A stretch of DNA of 64,000 nucleotides from Brevundimonas lenta (GTDB taxonomy: Bacteria; Pseudomonadota; Alphaproteobacteria; Caulobacterales; Caulobacteraceae), in the NCBI RefSeq assembly GCF_014196335.1, contig NZ_JACIDM010000001.1:62001-126000 (forward strand), in the 5' to 3' direction. Shown piece by piece: positions 35,467 to 44,873 of the stretch. Position 1 is the first letter of the stretch. Every line of letters begins with the position of its first letter. Both the position numbers and the translations under genes were made by a program. The notes beneath the pieces were generated by a model. The model was not told where the DNA came from, did not search any database, and saw only the letters and a program-made list of their open reading frames with translations.

Positions 35467-36165
35467 TCAGTGGCCGCCGCTCGGATAGGGCGCGGTAACC
35501 GCCCCCGAGAACATGCCCGGAATGGCCTCTGACAGGCCCAGCAGGATGAACTGGATCGCCAGGGCGCACAGGATCAGGCCCAGCACCCGCACCACGATGG
35601 CCATGCCGACGTCGCCGAGGATGCGGCTGATGGGGCCGGTGGCGGCGAAGCACAGGAAGGTGGCCACGCTGGCGGCGACGATGGCGCCCACGCCGGCGGC
35701 CTGCGCCGTCGCGCCGATCTTCTCGGCCTCGCCGGCCTGGATGATGATGGTCGAGATCGCGCCGGGCCCGATCAGCAGCGGCATGGCGAACGGCACGATC
35801 AGCCGCTGGAACCGCCGCCGCGCATAGCCGCGCACGTCCTTGGCGTCGGCCAGGGCGTCAGTGTCGGCGAAGCTCTTGATGAAGTCCTCGCGCGCCATGT
35901 CGAGACCCAGCAGCAGCAGCAGGATGCCGCCGGCGATCCGGAACGCGGCCAGCGAGATGCCGAAGAACTGCAGCAGCCCCAGGCCGGTGAAGAAGAAGAA
36001 GGTCAGGAAGGCGACGATGAACAGGCAGATCAGGAACGACACCGACAGACGCTGACGCAGGCTGGCTCCGGCCGTCGCGGCGGCGAAGATCGGCACGTTG
36101 CCGATCGGATCCAGCAAGGCGAACAGGGCCACGAACAGGTTGACCCCCAGATCGACCGCGTCCAT
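35467..36165 (-). CDS. MarC family integral membrane protein
   Basis: The protein has 232 aa with six hydrophobic segments. The first has the family block LFVALFALLDPIGNVPIF, the second FLICLFIVAFLTFFFFTGLGLLQFFGIS, the third FRIAGGILLLLLGLDMA, then PFAMPLLIGPGAISTIIIQAGEAE and RVLGLILCALAIQFILLGL. MarC proteins were once thought to be multidrug pumps, but that role is not supported; their substrate is unknown. Its stop is 5 bases from that of the convergent phytase gene. Confidence 0.9.
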   Translation of the reverse strand: MDAVDLGVNLFVALFALLDPIGNVPIFAAATAGASLRQRLSVSFLICLFIVAFLTFFFFTGLGLLQFFGISLAAFRIAGGILLLLLGLDMAREDFIKSFADTDALADAKDVRGYARRRFQRLIVPFAMPLLIGPGAISTIIIQAGEAEKIGATAQAAGVGAIVAASVATFLCFAATGPISRILGDVGMAIVVRVLGLILCALAIQFILLGLSEAIPGMFSGAVTAPYPSGGH

Positions 36166-36257
36166 GTGCTGACCTCGCCCCGCAATTCACCCTGTCGCCC
36201 ATAAGGGCCGACGCGCGCCCGCGCGTCCACCCCTGCGGCCAAACGGAGAGATCGACG

Positions 36258-36977
36258 ATGACGCCTGTGCTCAACAACCCGCGCCTGTTCGTCGGCCTGG
36301 ACCTGCCCTCGCTGGAGGCGGCCCGCGCCATGGTCGACCTGCTGGGCCCCAGCGTCGTCTCCTACAAGATCGGCCTGACCCTGCTGGCCCGGCCCGGCGG
36401 CGTCGCCTTCGCCCACGAACTGAAAGCGAAGGGCAAGCATGTCTTCCAGGACTGGAAGCTGCACGACATCGGCGCCCAGGTCGAAGGCGCGGCCCGCTCG
36501 GTCGCCGAGGGCGGCTGCGATTTCCTCACCGTCCACGCCGAGCCGCAGGTCATGCGCGGCGCGGTCAAGGGCCGCGACGCCTCGGGCGCCGCCACGAAAC
36601 TGCTCGCCGTCACCGTCCTGACCAGCCTGTCGGACGCCGACCTCACCGACATCGGCTACGGCTACGGCGCCGCCGAGCTGGTCGAGCGCCGGGTGCGTCA
36701 GGCGCTGGACTGCGGCGTCGACGGCGTGGTCTCCAGTCCGCTGGAAGCCGCCCGGGTTCGCGAGATCGCCACGGCCGCCGGCCGCCCCGACTTCCTGATC
36801 GTCACCCCCGGCGTCCGCCCCGAGGGCGCGGACCTCGGCGATCAGCAGCGCGTCGCCACCCCGCGCGCGGCGCTGGAGGCGGGCGCCACCCACCTCGTCG
36901 TCGCCCGCCCGGTGATCGCGGCGGAGAACCCGCTGCTGGCGGCGTCCTCGATCGTCGCCTCGATCGACGGCTTCTAG
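36258..36977 (+). CDS. pyrF: Orotidine-5'-phosphate decarboxylase
   Basis: The protein has 239 aa. PyrF catalyses the last step of UMP synthesis. The TIM-barrel catalytic tetrad is visible in QDWKLHDIG (Lys and Asp), and YKIGLTLLARPGG and FLTVHAEPQVMRG fit the family, as does LIVTPGVRPEGAD near the phosphate-binding end. A GGAGAG site precedes the ATG at 36258. It is divergent from marC and its end is close to the convergent secreted protein gene. Confidence 0.95.
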   Translation: MTPVLNNPRLFVGLDLPSLEAARAMVDLLGPSVVSYKIGLTLLARPGGVAFAHELKAKGKHVFQDWKLHDIGAQVEGAARSVAEGGCDFLTVHAEPQVMRGAVKGRDASGAATKLLAVTVLTSLSDADLTDIGYGYGAAELVERRVRQALDCGVDGVVSSPLEAARVREIATAAGRPDFLIVTPGVRPEGADLGDQQRVATPRAALEAGATHLVVARPVIAAENPLLAASSIVASIDGF

Positions 36978-36980
36978 GCC

Positions 36981-37712
36981 TCAGCCCCGCTCGCCGGGCT
37001 CCTGGCTGTAGGTCTGCCGCGGCAGACTGCGGCGCGGGGGTTCGGCTCGACGCGGCGCCGGCCGCTCATAGCGCGGCGGATCCGGCAGATAGGCCGGCGG
37101 ATAGGGCGCGGCCTCGCGGTCGCTGCGGCAATCGCAGTCCCGCTCCCGCCCGTAATACTCGCCGCCCTCGTACGCCTCGTATTCCTCGTACGATTCCCGA
37201 ACCTCGTAGCGGCTCTCCTCGTACGACTCGCGGCGCTCGCTGTAGCCGTAGCGCCCGCCCCGATCGTGCTCCTCGCGGTAGCGATAGCCGCAGTGCGACG
37301 GCTCGCGCTCCCCCCGTCCAAAGCCGGTCACGACGTAGCCGAACGGCGCCGAAGGGCACGGCGCGCCTTCCAGCGCCTGCTCGTTGAAATAGACCGGCGC
37401 CCCGACATAACCGCCGATGTCGCCGCCGTATCCGCCGCCCACATAGACGGAGCCGCCGCCGGAATAGCCGCCGCGGTACGTCCCGACGTCATAGGTGCGG
37501 GCGTTGAAGTACGATCCCGCGGAGGCCGAGGCATAGGCGCTGGCCCGGGCGTTGACGTTCACATTGATGTTGGTGTTCCCGCCGCCGGGATGGCCGCAGC
37601 AGGGCCCCGGGCGCGGCGGCTGCCCGCTCCCGCCGTTCGGCCCGCCGGCCAGCACGGGCGAGGCGGCCAGGACGACGATCGCTGCGCCGGCGGCGGCGAG
37701 AAGCATACGCAT
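36981..37712 (-). CDS. Secreted Gly/Tyr/Arg-rich protein with CDC motif, unknown
   Basis: The protein has 243 aa with a signal peptide (MRMLLAAAGAAIVVLAASPVLAGG). A proline- and cysteine-containing region follows (PPRPGPCCGHPGG), then an Asn/Ala/Ser stretch (NTNINVNVNARASAYASASA), then a Gly/Tyr-rich part (GGYSGGGSVYVGGGYGGDIGGYVG). The C-terminal half is rich in Glu/Tyr/Arg (SYEESRYEVRESYEEYEAYEG) and carries RDCDCRSDR. I know no family. It shares the CDC motif and general style with the gene at 37816, so both may belong to one group of envelope proteins. Confidence 0.65.
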   Translation of the reverse strand: MRMLLAAAGAAIVVLAASPVLAGGPNGGSGQPPRPGPCCGHPGGGNTNINVNVNARASAYASASAGSYFNARTYDVGTYRGGYSGGGSVYVGGGYGGDIGGYVGAPVYFNEQALEGAPCPSAPFGYVVTGFGRGEREPSHCGYRYREEHDRGGRYGYSERRESYEESRYEVRESYEEYEAYEGGEYYGRERDCDCRSDREAAPYPPAYLPDPPRYERPAPRRAEPPRRSLPRQTYSQEPGERG

Positions 37713-37815
37713 GGGACGGACTCCGTTTCGGGAGCCGTTATCGCCGCTTCACGCCGGAAGGCCCGGCCTTGCACCGCAGGCGGGATGTCCCGCCGCCGCT
37801 TTCCCCTCAGGGGCG

Positions 37816-38232
37816 TCACCGGTCGCGGAAATAGACGTCCGGGCAGTCGCAGTTCCGATCATCGGAATGGCCGCGGACATAGCCCCGCCGCCCCGGCCGC
37901 GCCCGGTCGTCGTCGTAGCCCCATTCGTCGCGATAGCCCTGATCCGGCCGCCGGTCGTAGCCGTACCCCCGGCTCCTGTACCCGCCGTACCCGTAGGCCG
38001 GAGCCCGGCCGGGGACGTAAACGTAGGGTTGCTCGTTGTAGCCGTCGGCCCAATAGCCGGTCTCGACGTAGGAGCGGGTCTCGACCTCCGACAGCGGCGT
38101 GCCGCCGACCGGCCGGCCATATGCGTCGAGATAGACCGGCTGACCCCACGACGGGGCGTAGTTCTGGGCCGCGGCGGCGCCGGCGAGGCTGAGAACCGCC
38201 AGACCGGCGGCGAGGGCGAAGGTTCGGATCAT
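37816..38232 (-). CDS. Secreted Tyr/Arg-rich protein with CDC motif, unknown
   Basis: The protein has 138 aa with a signal peptide (MIRTFALAAGLAVLSLAGAAAAQ). The mature part has an ordered-looking start (APSWGQPVYLDAYGRPVGGTPLSEVETRSYVETGYWADG). It ends in a Tyr/Arg/Gly/Asp-rich low-complexity region (GYGGYRSRGYGYDRRPDQGYRDEWGYDDDRARPGRRG) and a final NCDCPDVYFRDR. The CDC motif and Tyr/Arg bias recall the gene at 36981. No family recognised. It could be an envelope or extracellular structural protein. Confidence 0.65.
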   Translation of the reverse strand: MIRTFALAAGLAVLSLAGAAAAQNYAPSWGQPVYLDAYGRPVGGTPLSEVETRSYVETGYWADGYNEQPYVYVPGRAPAYGYGGYRSRGYGYDRRPDQGYRDEWGYDDDRARPGRRGYVRGHSDDRNCDCPDVYFRDR

Positions 38233-38289
38233 GCGGGGCGTCTCCTGAAGCGCAGGGTTAACGCCGTTCGCCGGCCTTCGTTCGCCGGG

Positions 38290-38526
38290 TCAGAAATCGA
38301 CCGCCAGCCCCTTCTTCTCCCAGTCGCCGTAGCGGGTGGGTTCAGGTCCGCGCGGACCGCCGTGCTCCGTCTCCAGCGGCGCGTCGTCCGCGGCGGCGCG
38401 GCGTTCGGCGGCCTCCAGCAGGGCGCGGCGCGCGGCCTCGCTCAGCGGCTTGTCGGGCGTGGCGTGCGGAACGTCCGCATTGTACGCGGGCGAGGGCGGG
38501 GCGTCGGGGGTGGGATGATCGGTCAC
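38290..38526 (-). CDS. DUF1674 protein, SDHAF4-like succinate dehydrogenase assembly factor
   Basis: The protein has 78 aa. The last 30 residues contain the diagnostic stretch [19 protein letters not shown] followed by LAVDF, found in the bacterial DUF1674 family and in mitochondrial SDHAF4, which binds flavinylated SdhA before assembly. The N-terminal half is Pro/Ala-rich and probably disordered. The complex II genes lie about 22 kb downstream (60.2-63.7 kb), so this factor is encoded apart from its client. It is divergent from htpX. Confidence 0.85.
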   Translation of the reverse strand: MTDHPTPDAPPSPAYNADVPHATPDKPLSEAARRALLEAAERRAAADDAPLETEHGGPRGPEPTRYGDWEKKGLAVDF

Positions 38527-38609
38527 AGCGTCCTTGCCTTGAGCCAGAGCGTTTCAATTCGCAAATTGGCATTTCGCCTCCCCGGCGCCAGCGACCACCC
38601 CGGACGACG

Positions 38610-39590
38610 ATGAATCATCTCAAGACCTTCACCCTGCTGGCCGTGCTGACGGCGCTGTTCATGGGCATCGGCTACATGATCGGCGGCGCTGCGGGCATGC
38701 TGATCGCCCTGGTCGTGGCCGGCGGGATGAATCTGTTCAGCTACTGGAACGCCGACAGGATCGTGCTGCGCATGTACCGCGCCCAGCCGGTCGACGAGAG
38801 CCACCCCAACGCCGTGGTCCGCACCTATGTCGCCGACATCGTGCAGATGGCGCGCGACGCCGGCCTGCCGCGGCCGATGATCGCCATCATCCCCAACGAC
38901 CAGCCCAACGCCTTCGCCACCGGCCGCAACCCCGCCAACGCCGCCGTCTGCGCCACCACCGGCCTGCTGGACATGCTGACCCGCGACGAGATCCGCGGCG
39001 TCATGGCCCACGAGCTGGCGCACGTGAAGAACCGCGACACCCTGACCATGACGGTCACCGCCACCATCGCCGGCGCCATCGCGGCCCTGGCCAATTTCGC
39101 GATGTTCTTCGGCGGCGGCGACGACCGCGAGCGCCCGGGCGGCATCATCGGCACGCTCGCCCTCATGATCCTCGCCCCCATGGCCGCCGGCCTGGTGCAG
39201 ATGGCCATCAGCCGGTCGCGCGAGTACGAGGCCGACCGCGTCGGCGCCGAAATCGCCCAGGACCCCAACGCCCTCGCCTCGGCCCTGCAGAAGATCGAGG
39301 CCTATGCGAAGCGCATCCACAATCCGACCGCCGAGCGCAATCCGGCCTCGGGCCAGCTGTTCATCATCAACCCGCTGGCCGGGACGGGCGCCGACAACCT
39401 GTTCTCGACCCACCCGGCCACCGGCAACCGCGTTCGGGCCCTGATGGAGCTGGGCGTGAAGATGGGCCGCCCGTCCCTCGCCCCGGTCGCCGTCGCGCCG
39501 GCCCCGGCGCGCCCGGCCACGACCTCCGTCCCGACCACGGCGCAGACCTCGGTCCCGAGCTCAGGCCAGCCGCGCGGCCCCTGGGGCTAG
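38610..39590 (+). CDS. htpX: HtpX, membrane zinc metalloprotease
   Basis: The protein has 326 aa. HtpX works with FtsH in quality control of inner-membrane proteins. Two N-terminal membrane segments ([37 protein letters not shown]) precede the zinc motif HELAH (134-138). A third segment ([14 protein letters not shown]) and fourth ([18 protein letters not shown]) follow, with the third ligand Glu in [12 protein letters not shown] Pro/Ala/Thr-rich tail ends the protein. Its TAG stop shares the palindrome CTAG with the recQ stop. Confidence 0.95.
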   Translation: MNHLKTFTLLAVLTALFMGIGYMIGGAAGMLIALVVAGGMNLFSYWNADRIVLRMYRAQPVDESHPNAVVRTYVADIVQMARDAGLPRPMIAIIPNDQPNAFATGRNPANAAVCATTGLLDMLTRDEIRGVMAHELAHVKNRDTLTMTVTATIAGAIAALANFAMFFGGGDDRERPGGIIGTLALMILAPMAAGLVQMAISRSREYEADRVGAEIAQDPNALASALQKIEAYAKRIHNPTAERNPASGQLFIINPLAGTGADNLFSTHPATGNRVRALMELGVKMGRPSLAPVAVAPAPARPATTSVPTTAQTSVPSSGQPRGPWG

Positions 39591-41470
39591 GCCGAGGCGG
39601 TCAGCGCCGCCAGAACGCCCTTGCCGTAGCGGTCCAGCTTGGACTGGCCGACGCCGGAGATGTGACCCAGGGTGTCGAGGTCGCCCGGCTCGGCGATGGC
39701 GATCTCCAGCAGGGTCTTGTCCTGGAAGATGACATAGGGCGGCACGCGCTGCTCGGCCGCGCGGTCGCGACGCCAGGCGCGCAGCACCTCGAACCTCGCC
39801 CGGACGTCGGCGTCCATGCTCTCCAGCGCGGCGTTGCGACCGTTGCGGACGCGTTCACGCGGCGCCGAGACGCGGGCCGGGGTCAGCCGCACCTCGATGA
39901 CGCGTTCGCCGCGATAGACGCCGCGCACCGCCTCGGCATCGCCCAGCATGACCAGCGGCTTGCCGTCGTTGGGGTCCTCGACCAGCAGGCCCTCGAACAT
40001 CAGATGGTCGACCACGTCGCGCCAGGTGTGCATCGCCGTGTCGGCGCCGATGGCCCAGGTCGACAGGTTGGTCTCCCACGGCTGGACGTCCTTCGTCTTG
40101 CCCAGCAGGTGGTCGATGACGCGGGTCTTGCCGAAGCGCTCGCCCAGCCGCTGCACCGCGGCCAGGGCCTTCTGGGCGGGCACGGTGGCGTCGAACAGGG
40201 CCGGCGGGTCCTGACAGATGTCGCAGACGCCGCAGCGATCCGCGGCGCCCTCGCCGAAATAGCGGCGCACGGTCTGCGGGCGGCAGGTCGCCCCGTCCAG
40301 CATGGCGAACAGCTGGCGCGCCTTGCGCACCTGCACCGCCTTGACCTCCTCGGCCATCGGACGACTGTCCAGCCGGCGCAGCGCCCAGGCGATGTCGGAC
40401 GGACCGTACAGGGTGATGCCCTCGGCCGGTTCGCCGTCGCGCCCGGCGCGGCCGATCTCCTGCCAATAGGCCTCCAGCGAGCCGGGCGGATCGGCGTGGA
40501 TGACGAAGCGCACGTCGGCCTTGTCGACTCCCATGCCGAAGGCGATCGTCGCCACCATCACCGCCCCGTCCTCGGCCAGGAACCGCTCCAGCCGCTTGTC
40601 GCGCTCCCGCGCGTCCATCCCGGCGTGGTAGGCGATGGCGTTGGTCCCGGCGTCCTTCAGGGCCTGGGCGACCCGCTCGCAGCCGTCGCGCGAGCCGCAA
40701 TACACGACCCCGGACTTGCCGCGCCGGTGCCGCACCAGCTCGATGACGGCGGCGTCGGTGCGGGCCCGCGAGCCGTTCTCCTTGCGCACGGCCGACAGCT
40801 GCAGGTTCGGCCGGGCGAAGCTGTCGACGACGACCCTGGCCCCGTCGAGGCGCAGCGAGCGGACGATGTCGTCGCGGGTGCGGGCGTCGGCGGTGGCGGT
40901 GACGGCGATCCGCGGCACGCCGGGGAACAGCTCGGCCAGACGGCCCAACGTCCTGTAATCCGGACGGAAATCATGTCCCCATTGCGAGACACAGTGCGCC
41001 TCGTCGATGGCGATCAGGCTCAGCGGCAGATCGTGCAGGCGGTCGATCAGATGCGGCTGCGCCAGTCCCTCGGGCGAGACATACAGCAGATCCAGCTCGC
41101 CCGCCTTCGCCTGCCGCCAGATGGCCGAGCGGTCGTCCATCGAGACGCCGGAGTCCAGTCGCGCCGCCGCCACCCCCTGCTGCTTCAGCGCCTCGACCTG
41201 GTCGGTCATCAGGGCGATCAGCGGCGAGACGACCAGACCCAGGCCCGGTCGCAGCATGGCGGGGATCTGGTAGCAGACCGACTTGCCGCCGCCGGTCGGC
41301 AGCACGGCCATCACGTCGCGCCCTGCGAGGATCTCGGCCACCACCTCGGCCTGCATCCCGCGGAAGTCGGCATGGCCCCAGACCCGCTCCAGCGTCGCGC
41401 GCGCATCGGCCATGGTCGGCGCGGGCGGGGCGAGGATCGAGTCGGCGAACATCGCGGCCTTGTGCCTCAT
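39587..41470 (-). CDS. recQ: RecQ ATP-dependent DNA helicase
   Basis: The protein has 627 aa. RecQ unwinds DNA for repair and recombination. The helicase core has Walker [41 protein letters not shown] and the late motif [12 protein letters not shown]. The RQC zinc cluster is seen as [23 protein letters not shown]. The HRDC domain lies near the end ([29 protein letters not shown]). The start is the ATG at 41470 or 41452. It converges on htpX with a shared CTAG stop. Confidence 0.94.
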   Translation of the reverse strand: MRHKAAMFADSILAPPAPTMADARATLERVWGHADFRGMQAEVVAEILAGRDVMAVLPTGGGKSVCYQIPAMLRPGLGLVVSPLIALMTDQVEALKQQGVAAARLDSGVSMDDRSAIWRQAKAGELDLLYVSPEGLAQPHLIDRLHDLPLSLIAIDEAHCVSQWGHDFRPDYRTLGRLAELFPGVPRIAVTATADARTRDDIVRSLRLDGARVVVDSFARPNLQLSAVRKENGSRARTDAAVIELVRHRRGKSGVVYCGSRDGCERVAQALKDAGTNAIAYHAGMDARERDKRLERFLAEDGAVMVATIAFGMGVDKADVRFVIHADPPGSLEAYWQEIGRAGRDGEPAEGITLYGPSDIAWALRRLDSRPMAEEVKAVQVRKARQLFAMLDGATCRPQTVRRYFGEGAADRCGVCDICQDPPALFDATVPAQKALAAVQRLGERFGKTRVIDHLLGKTKDVQPWETNLSTWAIGADTAMHTWRDVVDHLMFEGLLVEDPNDGKPLVMLGDAEAVRGVYRGERVIEVRLTPARVSAPRERVRNGRNAALESMDADVRARFEVLRAWRRDRAAEQRVPPYVIFQDKTLLEIAIAEPGDLDTLGHISGVGQSKLDRYGKGVLAALTASA

Positions 41471-41523
41471 TTGTTCCCGGCTGTCATTGGCGAGGAGCTC
41501 TACCGGGCCTTCGCCACGTTCTT

Positions 41524-41664
41524 CCTTCCCCCATTTCGGGGGAAGGTGGCCCGGAGGGCCGGATGGGGGCTGTCGACGGCGACAGGACTCCCGCCATCTT
41601 CGACGCGGACAGAGCCCCCATCCGAGCGGCTCCGCCGCCCACCTTCCCCCGAAATGGGGGAAGG
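41524..41664 (+). repeat. 141-bp inverted-repeat element, copy 1
   Basis: Both ends are a palindromic block CCTTCCCCCATTTCGGGG and its complement, followed inward by GGTGG and then GATGGGGGCT-type arms. The copy runs in the opposite sense to the one at 42147-42287 and is exactly the same length. The cores share GGATGGGGGCT, CTGTCCGCG and TCGAAG blocks. No gene is inside. Confidence 0.8.
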
Positions 41665-42146
41665 AAGCCTGCTGGCTATTTCCGAACTCTTTTCGCCAAC
41701 CCTCTGACTTCCCGCACCTAAATTCCCTCTACGCAGCGAGGTATCCGCCCGCCGCATAATCCTCCCATCCCGTCGATGGGGAAGGCGTCGGATCCAGCGC
41801 CTCGACGACGACGGGCTGTGGTCGAGCGATGAAGCCCGGGCGAAGGGTAGTCCGGGGGTCCTCGTCGGACAGCGATGGATGCTGTCCGCTTGCTCGCCGC
41901 GCATCGAAGGTGCGGACCGCTGGCTCAGCCGATGTCCCACCCACGTCGCTTCCAGCAATGGCGGCGGCGGAGATCCGTCAAGGCTCTAACAGGGCCGCCA
42001 GCCGGAGGGCGCGCGAAACCAACGACCACGCGGGGCGGCCAGCTTCGTCGAAACGGTAAAACTATCAAGCTCCGGGCGAGGACCGGACGCCCCGCGCCTT
42101 CCCCACCTCTGCCGGAACACCACCGGCCGGAGCCGAACATGCACGT

Positions 42147-42287
42147 CCTTCCCCCATTTCGGGGGAAGGTGGCTCGCGGAGCGAGACGGATGGGGGCTCT
42201 GTCCGCGCATCGAAGGCCGGCCAGCCGATCACCGCGGCCAGCCCCCATCCGGCCCTCCGGGCCACCTTCCCCCGAAATGGGGGAAGG
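42147..42287 (-). repeat. 141-bp inverted-repeat element, copy 2
   Basis: It has the same terminal palindromes and length as the element at 41524-41664. When reverse complemented its GGCCCGGAGGGCCGGATGGG end aligns with the left end of copy 1. It lies 79 bases before the fabA start, so it may affect the fabA leader. Confidence 0.8.
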
Positions 42288-42365
42288 GGCGCAGCCCGCC
42301 ACTAAAAATTTGAGCCGTCCCTTCCCGTCGTGTACCCCCACGGCAACACCGGCCGGAGACCGCCT

Positions 42366-42899
42366 TTGAGCTCGTCCAAATATCCGTCGTCCTTCGACTA
42401 CGAAGCCCTTCTCGCCTCGGGGCGCGGCGACCTGTTCGGGCCGGGCAACGCCCAGCTGCCGGCGCCGCCGATGCTGATGTTCGACCGGATCACGCAGATC
42501 AACGCGGACGGCGGCGAGCACGGCAAGGGCTATGTCGAGGCCGAGCTGGATATCCATCCGGACCTCTGGTTCTTCCAGTGCCACTTCATCGGCGATCCGG
42601 TCATGCCGGGCTGCCTCGGCCTGGACGCCATGTGGCAGCTGGTCGGCTTCTACCTCGGCTGGATCGGCGGCCCCGGAAAGGGCCGGGCGCTGGGCGTGGG
42701 CGAGGTCAAATTCACCGGCCAGGTCCTGCCGACCGTCAAGAAGGTGGTCTACAAGATCAACCTGAAGCGGGTGATCAACCGCAAGCTGGTCATGGGCATC
42801 GCCGACGGCGTGCTCGAGGCCGACGGCGAGGTGATCTACACCTGCAACGACATGCGCGTGGGCCTGTTCGGCGCGACCACCGAAGCGACGGCCGGCTAA
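42366..42899 (+). CDS. fabA: FabA, 3-hydroxydecanoyl-ACP dehydratase/isomerase
   Basis: The protein has about 177 aa. FabA dehydrates 3-hydroxydecanoyl-ACP and isomerises the double bond, the branch point to unsaturated fatty acids. The hot-dog active site is seen as His73 in [12 protein letters not shown] and Asp87 in [22 protein letters not shown] and YKINLKRV fit the family. The start is a TTG at 42366 with GGAG about 9 bases upstream; a GTG at 42330 has no ribosome site. It is followed by fabB 64 bases later. Confidence 0.93.
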   Translation: MSSSKYPSSFDYEALLASGRGDLFGPGNAQLPAPPMLMFDRITQINADGGEHGKGYVEAELDIHPDLWFFQCHFIGDPVMPGCLGLDAMWQLVGFYLGWIGGPGKGRALGVGEVKFTGQVLPTVKKVVYKINLKRVINRKLVMGIADGVLEADGEVIYTCNDMRVGLFGATTEATAG

Positions 42900-42963
42900 A
42901 CCCCCTATATTCAGACAGACCGCGATCAACGCGGCGACTGAGCGTTGTTAGAAGGAAACTGCC

Positions 42964-44193
42964 ATGCGGCGTGTCGTCGTCACCGGCCTGGGCATCGTCT
43001 CTTCCATCGGCACCGGAGCCGAGGAGGTCACTGCGTCACTGCGTGATGCGAAGTCGGGCGTCCAGCACGCCGCCGACCACGCCACGTACGGCTTCCGTTC
43101 GCAGGTCTGGGCGCCCCCGGCGCTCGGCGCCACGGCCGACGACTGGGCGCCCCACGTCGATCGCCGCGCCGCCCGCTTCCTCGCCAACGGCACCGCCTGG
43201 GGCCACATCGCCTTCGAGGAGGCCCTGAAGGACTCCGGCCTGACCCCGGACGAGATCAAGTCCGAGCGCATCGGCGTCATCGTCGGCGAGGGCGGTCCCT
43301 CCACCCAGGTCATCCTGCAGGCCGCCGACACCACCAAGGAGCGCGGCTCGCCCAAGCGCATCGGGCCGTTCGCCGTGCCCAAGGCCATGGCTTCGGGTCC
43401 GTCCGCCGTGCTCGCCACCTGGTTCGAGCTCAAGGGCGTCAACTATTCGATCAGCTCGGCCTGTGCGACCTCGGCCCACTGCATCGGCGCGGCCGCCGAA
43501 CAGATCGCCTGGGGCAAGCAGGACGTCATCTTCGCCGGCGGCGTCGAGGACATCGACTGGTCCATGTCGAACATGTTCGACGCGATGGGCGCGATGTCGT
43601 CGAACTTCAACGAGACCCCGTCGAAGGCCAGCCGCGCCTATGACAAGGACCGCGACGGCTTCGTCATCGCCGGCGGCGCCGGCATCGTCGTGCTGGAAGA
43701 ATACGAGCGCGCCGTGGCGCGCGGCGCGAAGATCTACGCCGAGGTCACCGGCTACGGCGCCAACTCCGACGGCTACGACATGGTCGCCCCCTCGGGCGAG
43801 GGCGCCGAGCGCTGCATGAAGATCGCGCTCGAAATGGCCGGCAATCCGAAGATCGACTACCTGAATCCGCACGGCACCTCGACCCCGGTCGGCGACAGCA
43901 AGGAGATGGGCGCGGTTCGCAACGTCTTCGGCGACGACCTGCCGATGATCTCCTCGACCAAGTCGCTGACGGGCCACTCGCTCGGCGCGGCGGGCGCCCA
44001 GGAGGCCATCTACTGCCTGCTGATGATGGACAACGACTTCGCCGCCGAAAGCGCCCACATCGAAAACCTCGACCCCGAGTTCGAGGGCATGCCGATCCTG
44101 CGCAAACGCCACGACGGCCCGCTCAAGCACGTGATGTCGAACAGCTTCGGCTTCGGCGGCACCAACGGCACGCTGATCCTCTCGAAGGTCTAG
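42964..44193 (+). CDS. fabB: FabB, beta-ketoacyl-ACP synthase I
   Basis: The protein has 409 aa. FabB elongates unsaturated acyl chains after FabA. Active-site residues are Cys167 in SSACATSAH, His303 in [11 protein letters not shown] and His338 in [12 protein letters not shown], with the [14 protein letters not shown] end. AAGGA precedes the ATG at 42964. Adjacent to fabA, it forms the classical unsaturated fatty-acid pair. Its TAG stop shares CTAG with the convergent next gene. Confidence 0.95.
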   Translation: MRRVVVTGLGIVSSIGTGAEEVTASLRDAKSGVQHAADHATYGFRSQVWAPPALGATADDWAPHVDRRAARFLANGTAWGHIAFEEALKDSGLTPDEIKSERIGVIVGEGGPSTQVILQAADTTKERGSPKRIGPFAVPKAMASGPSAVLATWFELKGVNYSISSACATSAHCIGAAAEQIAWGKQDVIFAGGVEDIDWSMSNMFDAMGAMSSNFNETPSKASRAYDKDRDGFVIAGGAGIVVLEEYERAVARGAKIYAEVTGYGANSDGYDMVAPSGEGAERCMKIALEMAGNPKIDYLNPHGTSTPVGDSKEMGAVRNVFGDDLPMISSTKSLTGHSLGAAGAQEAIYCLLMMDNDFAAESAHIENLDPEFEGMPILRKRHDGPLKHVMSNSFGFGGTNGTLILSKV

Positions 44194-44747
44194 TCGACGT
44201 CAGGCTCCCGCAGGCCAGTGAACGGCTCGGCGGCGGCCGCGTCGATGCAGGCCGCCAGGGCGTCCCGGTCGCGCTCCCAGTCGTTGACGCCGTGCATCCG
44301 GACCGAGTCCGGCCACAGCCAGGTGTCCTGGGCCTCGGCCTTGCTCGGCGTCACGCCGCGCCCGAAGCACAGGGCGCGCATCTCGCCCGCCCCGCGATGG
44401 ACGGCGGCCTTGGCCGGCTGATCGTCGAACACCACCACGACCGTCGGCGGCGCCCCGGTCGCGACCTCGGCCCGTGTCAGGTAGAAGCGGACGCAATAGT
44501 CCAGACCGCCGTCGGCCCATTCGTCCTCGCAGGTGGCGAACCGTTCCGCCTCGACCGGCCCGTCCACGAACCGGAACCGCCCCCACCGCTCGTCGCCCAA
44601 TGCGTCCAAGGTGGAGCGGCCGTGACGGGCCTGGACCTGCCGCACCTGGTCCAGCGTCAGCACCACGACGGCGACCTCAGGCCGGGCCGGAGGCTCCGCC
44701 GCCTGTCCCGCCGCCATCGCCGCCAGAAGTCCGAGCCAGAGGGCCAT
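44190..44747 (-). CDS. Secreted protein, unknown
   Basis: The protein has 185 aa with a signal peptide ([18 protein letters not shown]). The mature part has four cysteines: [26 protein letters not shown] and LAACIDAA. It contains a basic/acidic mix with [24 protein letters not shown] do not recognise a family. AGGAGA precedes the ATG at 44747. It lies between fabB and fabI but on the opposite strand, so it is not part of the fatty-acid operon. Confidence 0.65.
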   Translation of the reverse strand: MALWLGLLAAMAAGQAAEPPARPEVAVVVLTLDQVRQVQARHGRSTLDALGDERWGRFRFVDGPVEAERFATCEDEWADGGLDYCVRFYLTRAEVATGAPPTVVVVFDDQPAKAAVHRGAGEMRALCFGRGVTPSKAEAQDTWLWPDSVRMHGVNDWERDRDALAACIDAAAAEPFTGLREPDVD

Positions 44748-44873
44748 GGGCGTCTCCTTCGTACGGCCAAGCTAGACTCACGTCCGCCGCGTCCGCAACC
44801 GCTCGAAACCTGACGGCCTTCCCCCGCGTCACGCCCCCTGCTAACCCTCCCGCAAATCACGAGGAGACGATCC

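Larger units (their letters stand above)
41471..42365. other. Gene-free region between recQ and fabA with inverted repeat elements
   Basis: The 895 bases contain two 141-bp inverted-repeat elements at 41524-41664 and 42147-42287, in opposite orientation. The 482 bases between them show short open frames only, with no recognisable domain, no clear ribosome site and no tRNA or rRNA. The fabA promoter should lie in the last 80 bases (42288-42365). Confidence 0.6.

Noticed and set aside
41665..42146. Possible gene between the two 141-bp elements
   Set aside because: Only short frames without domain, ribosome site or coding bias that I can see.
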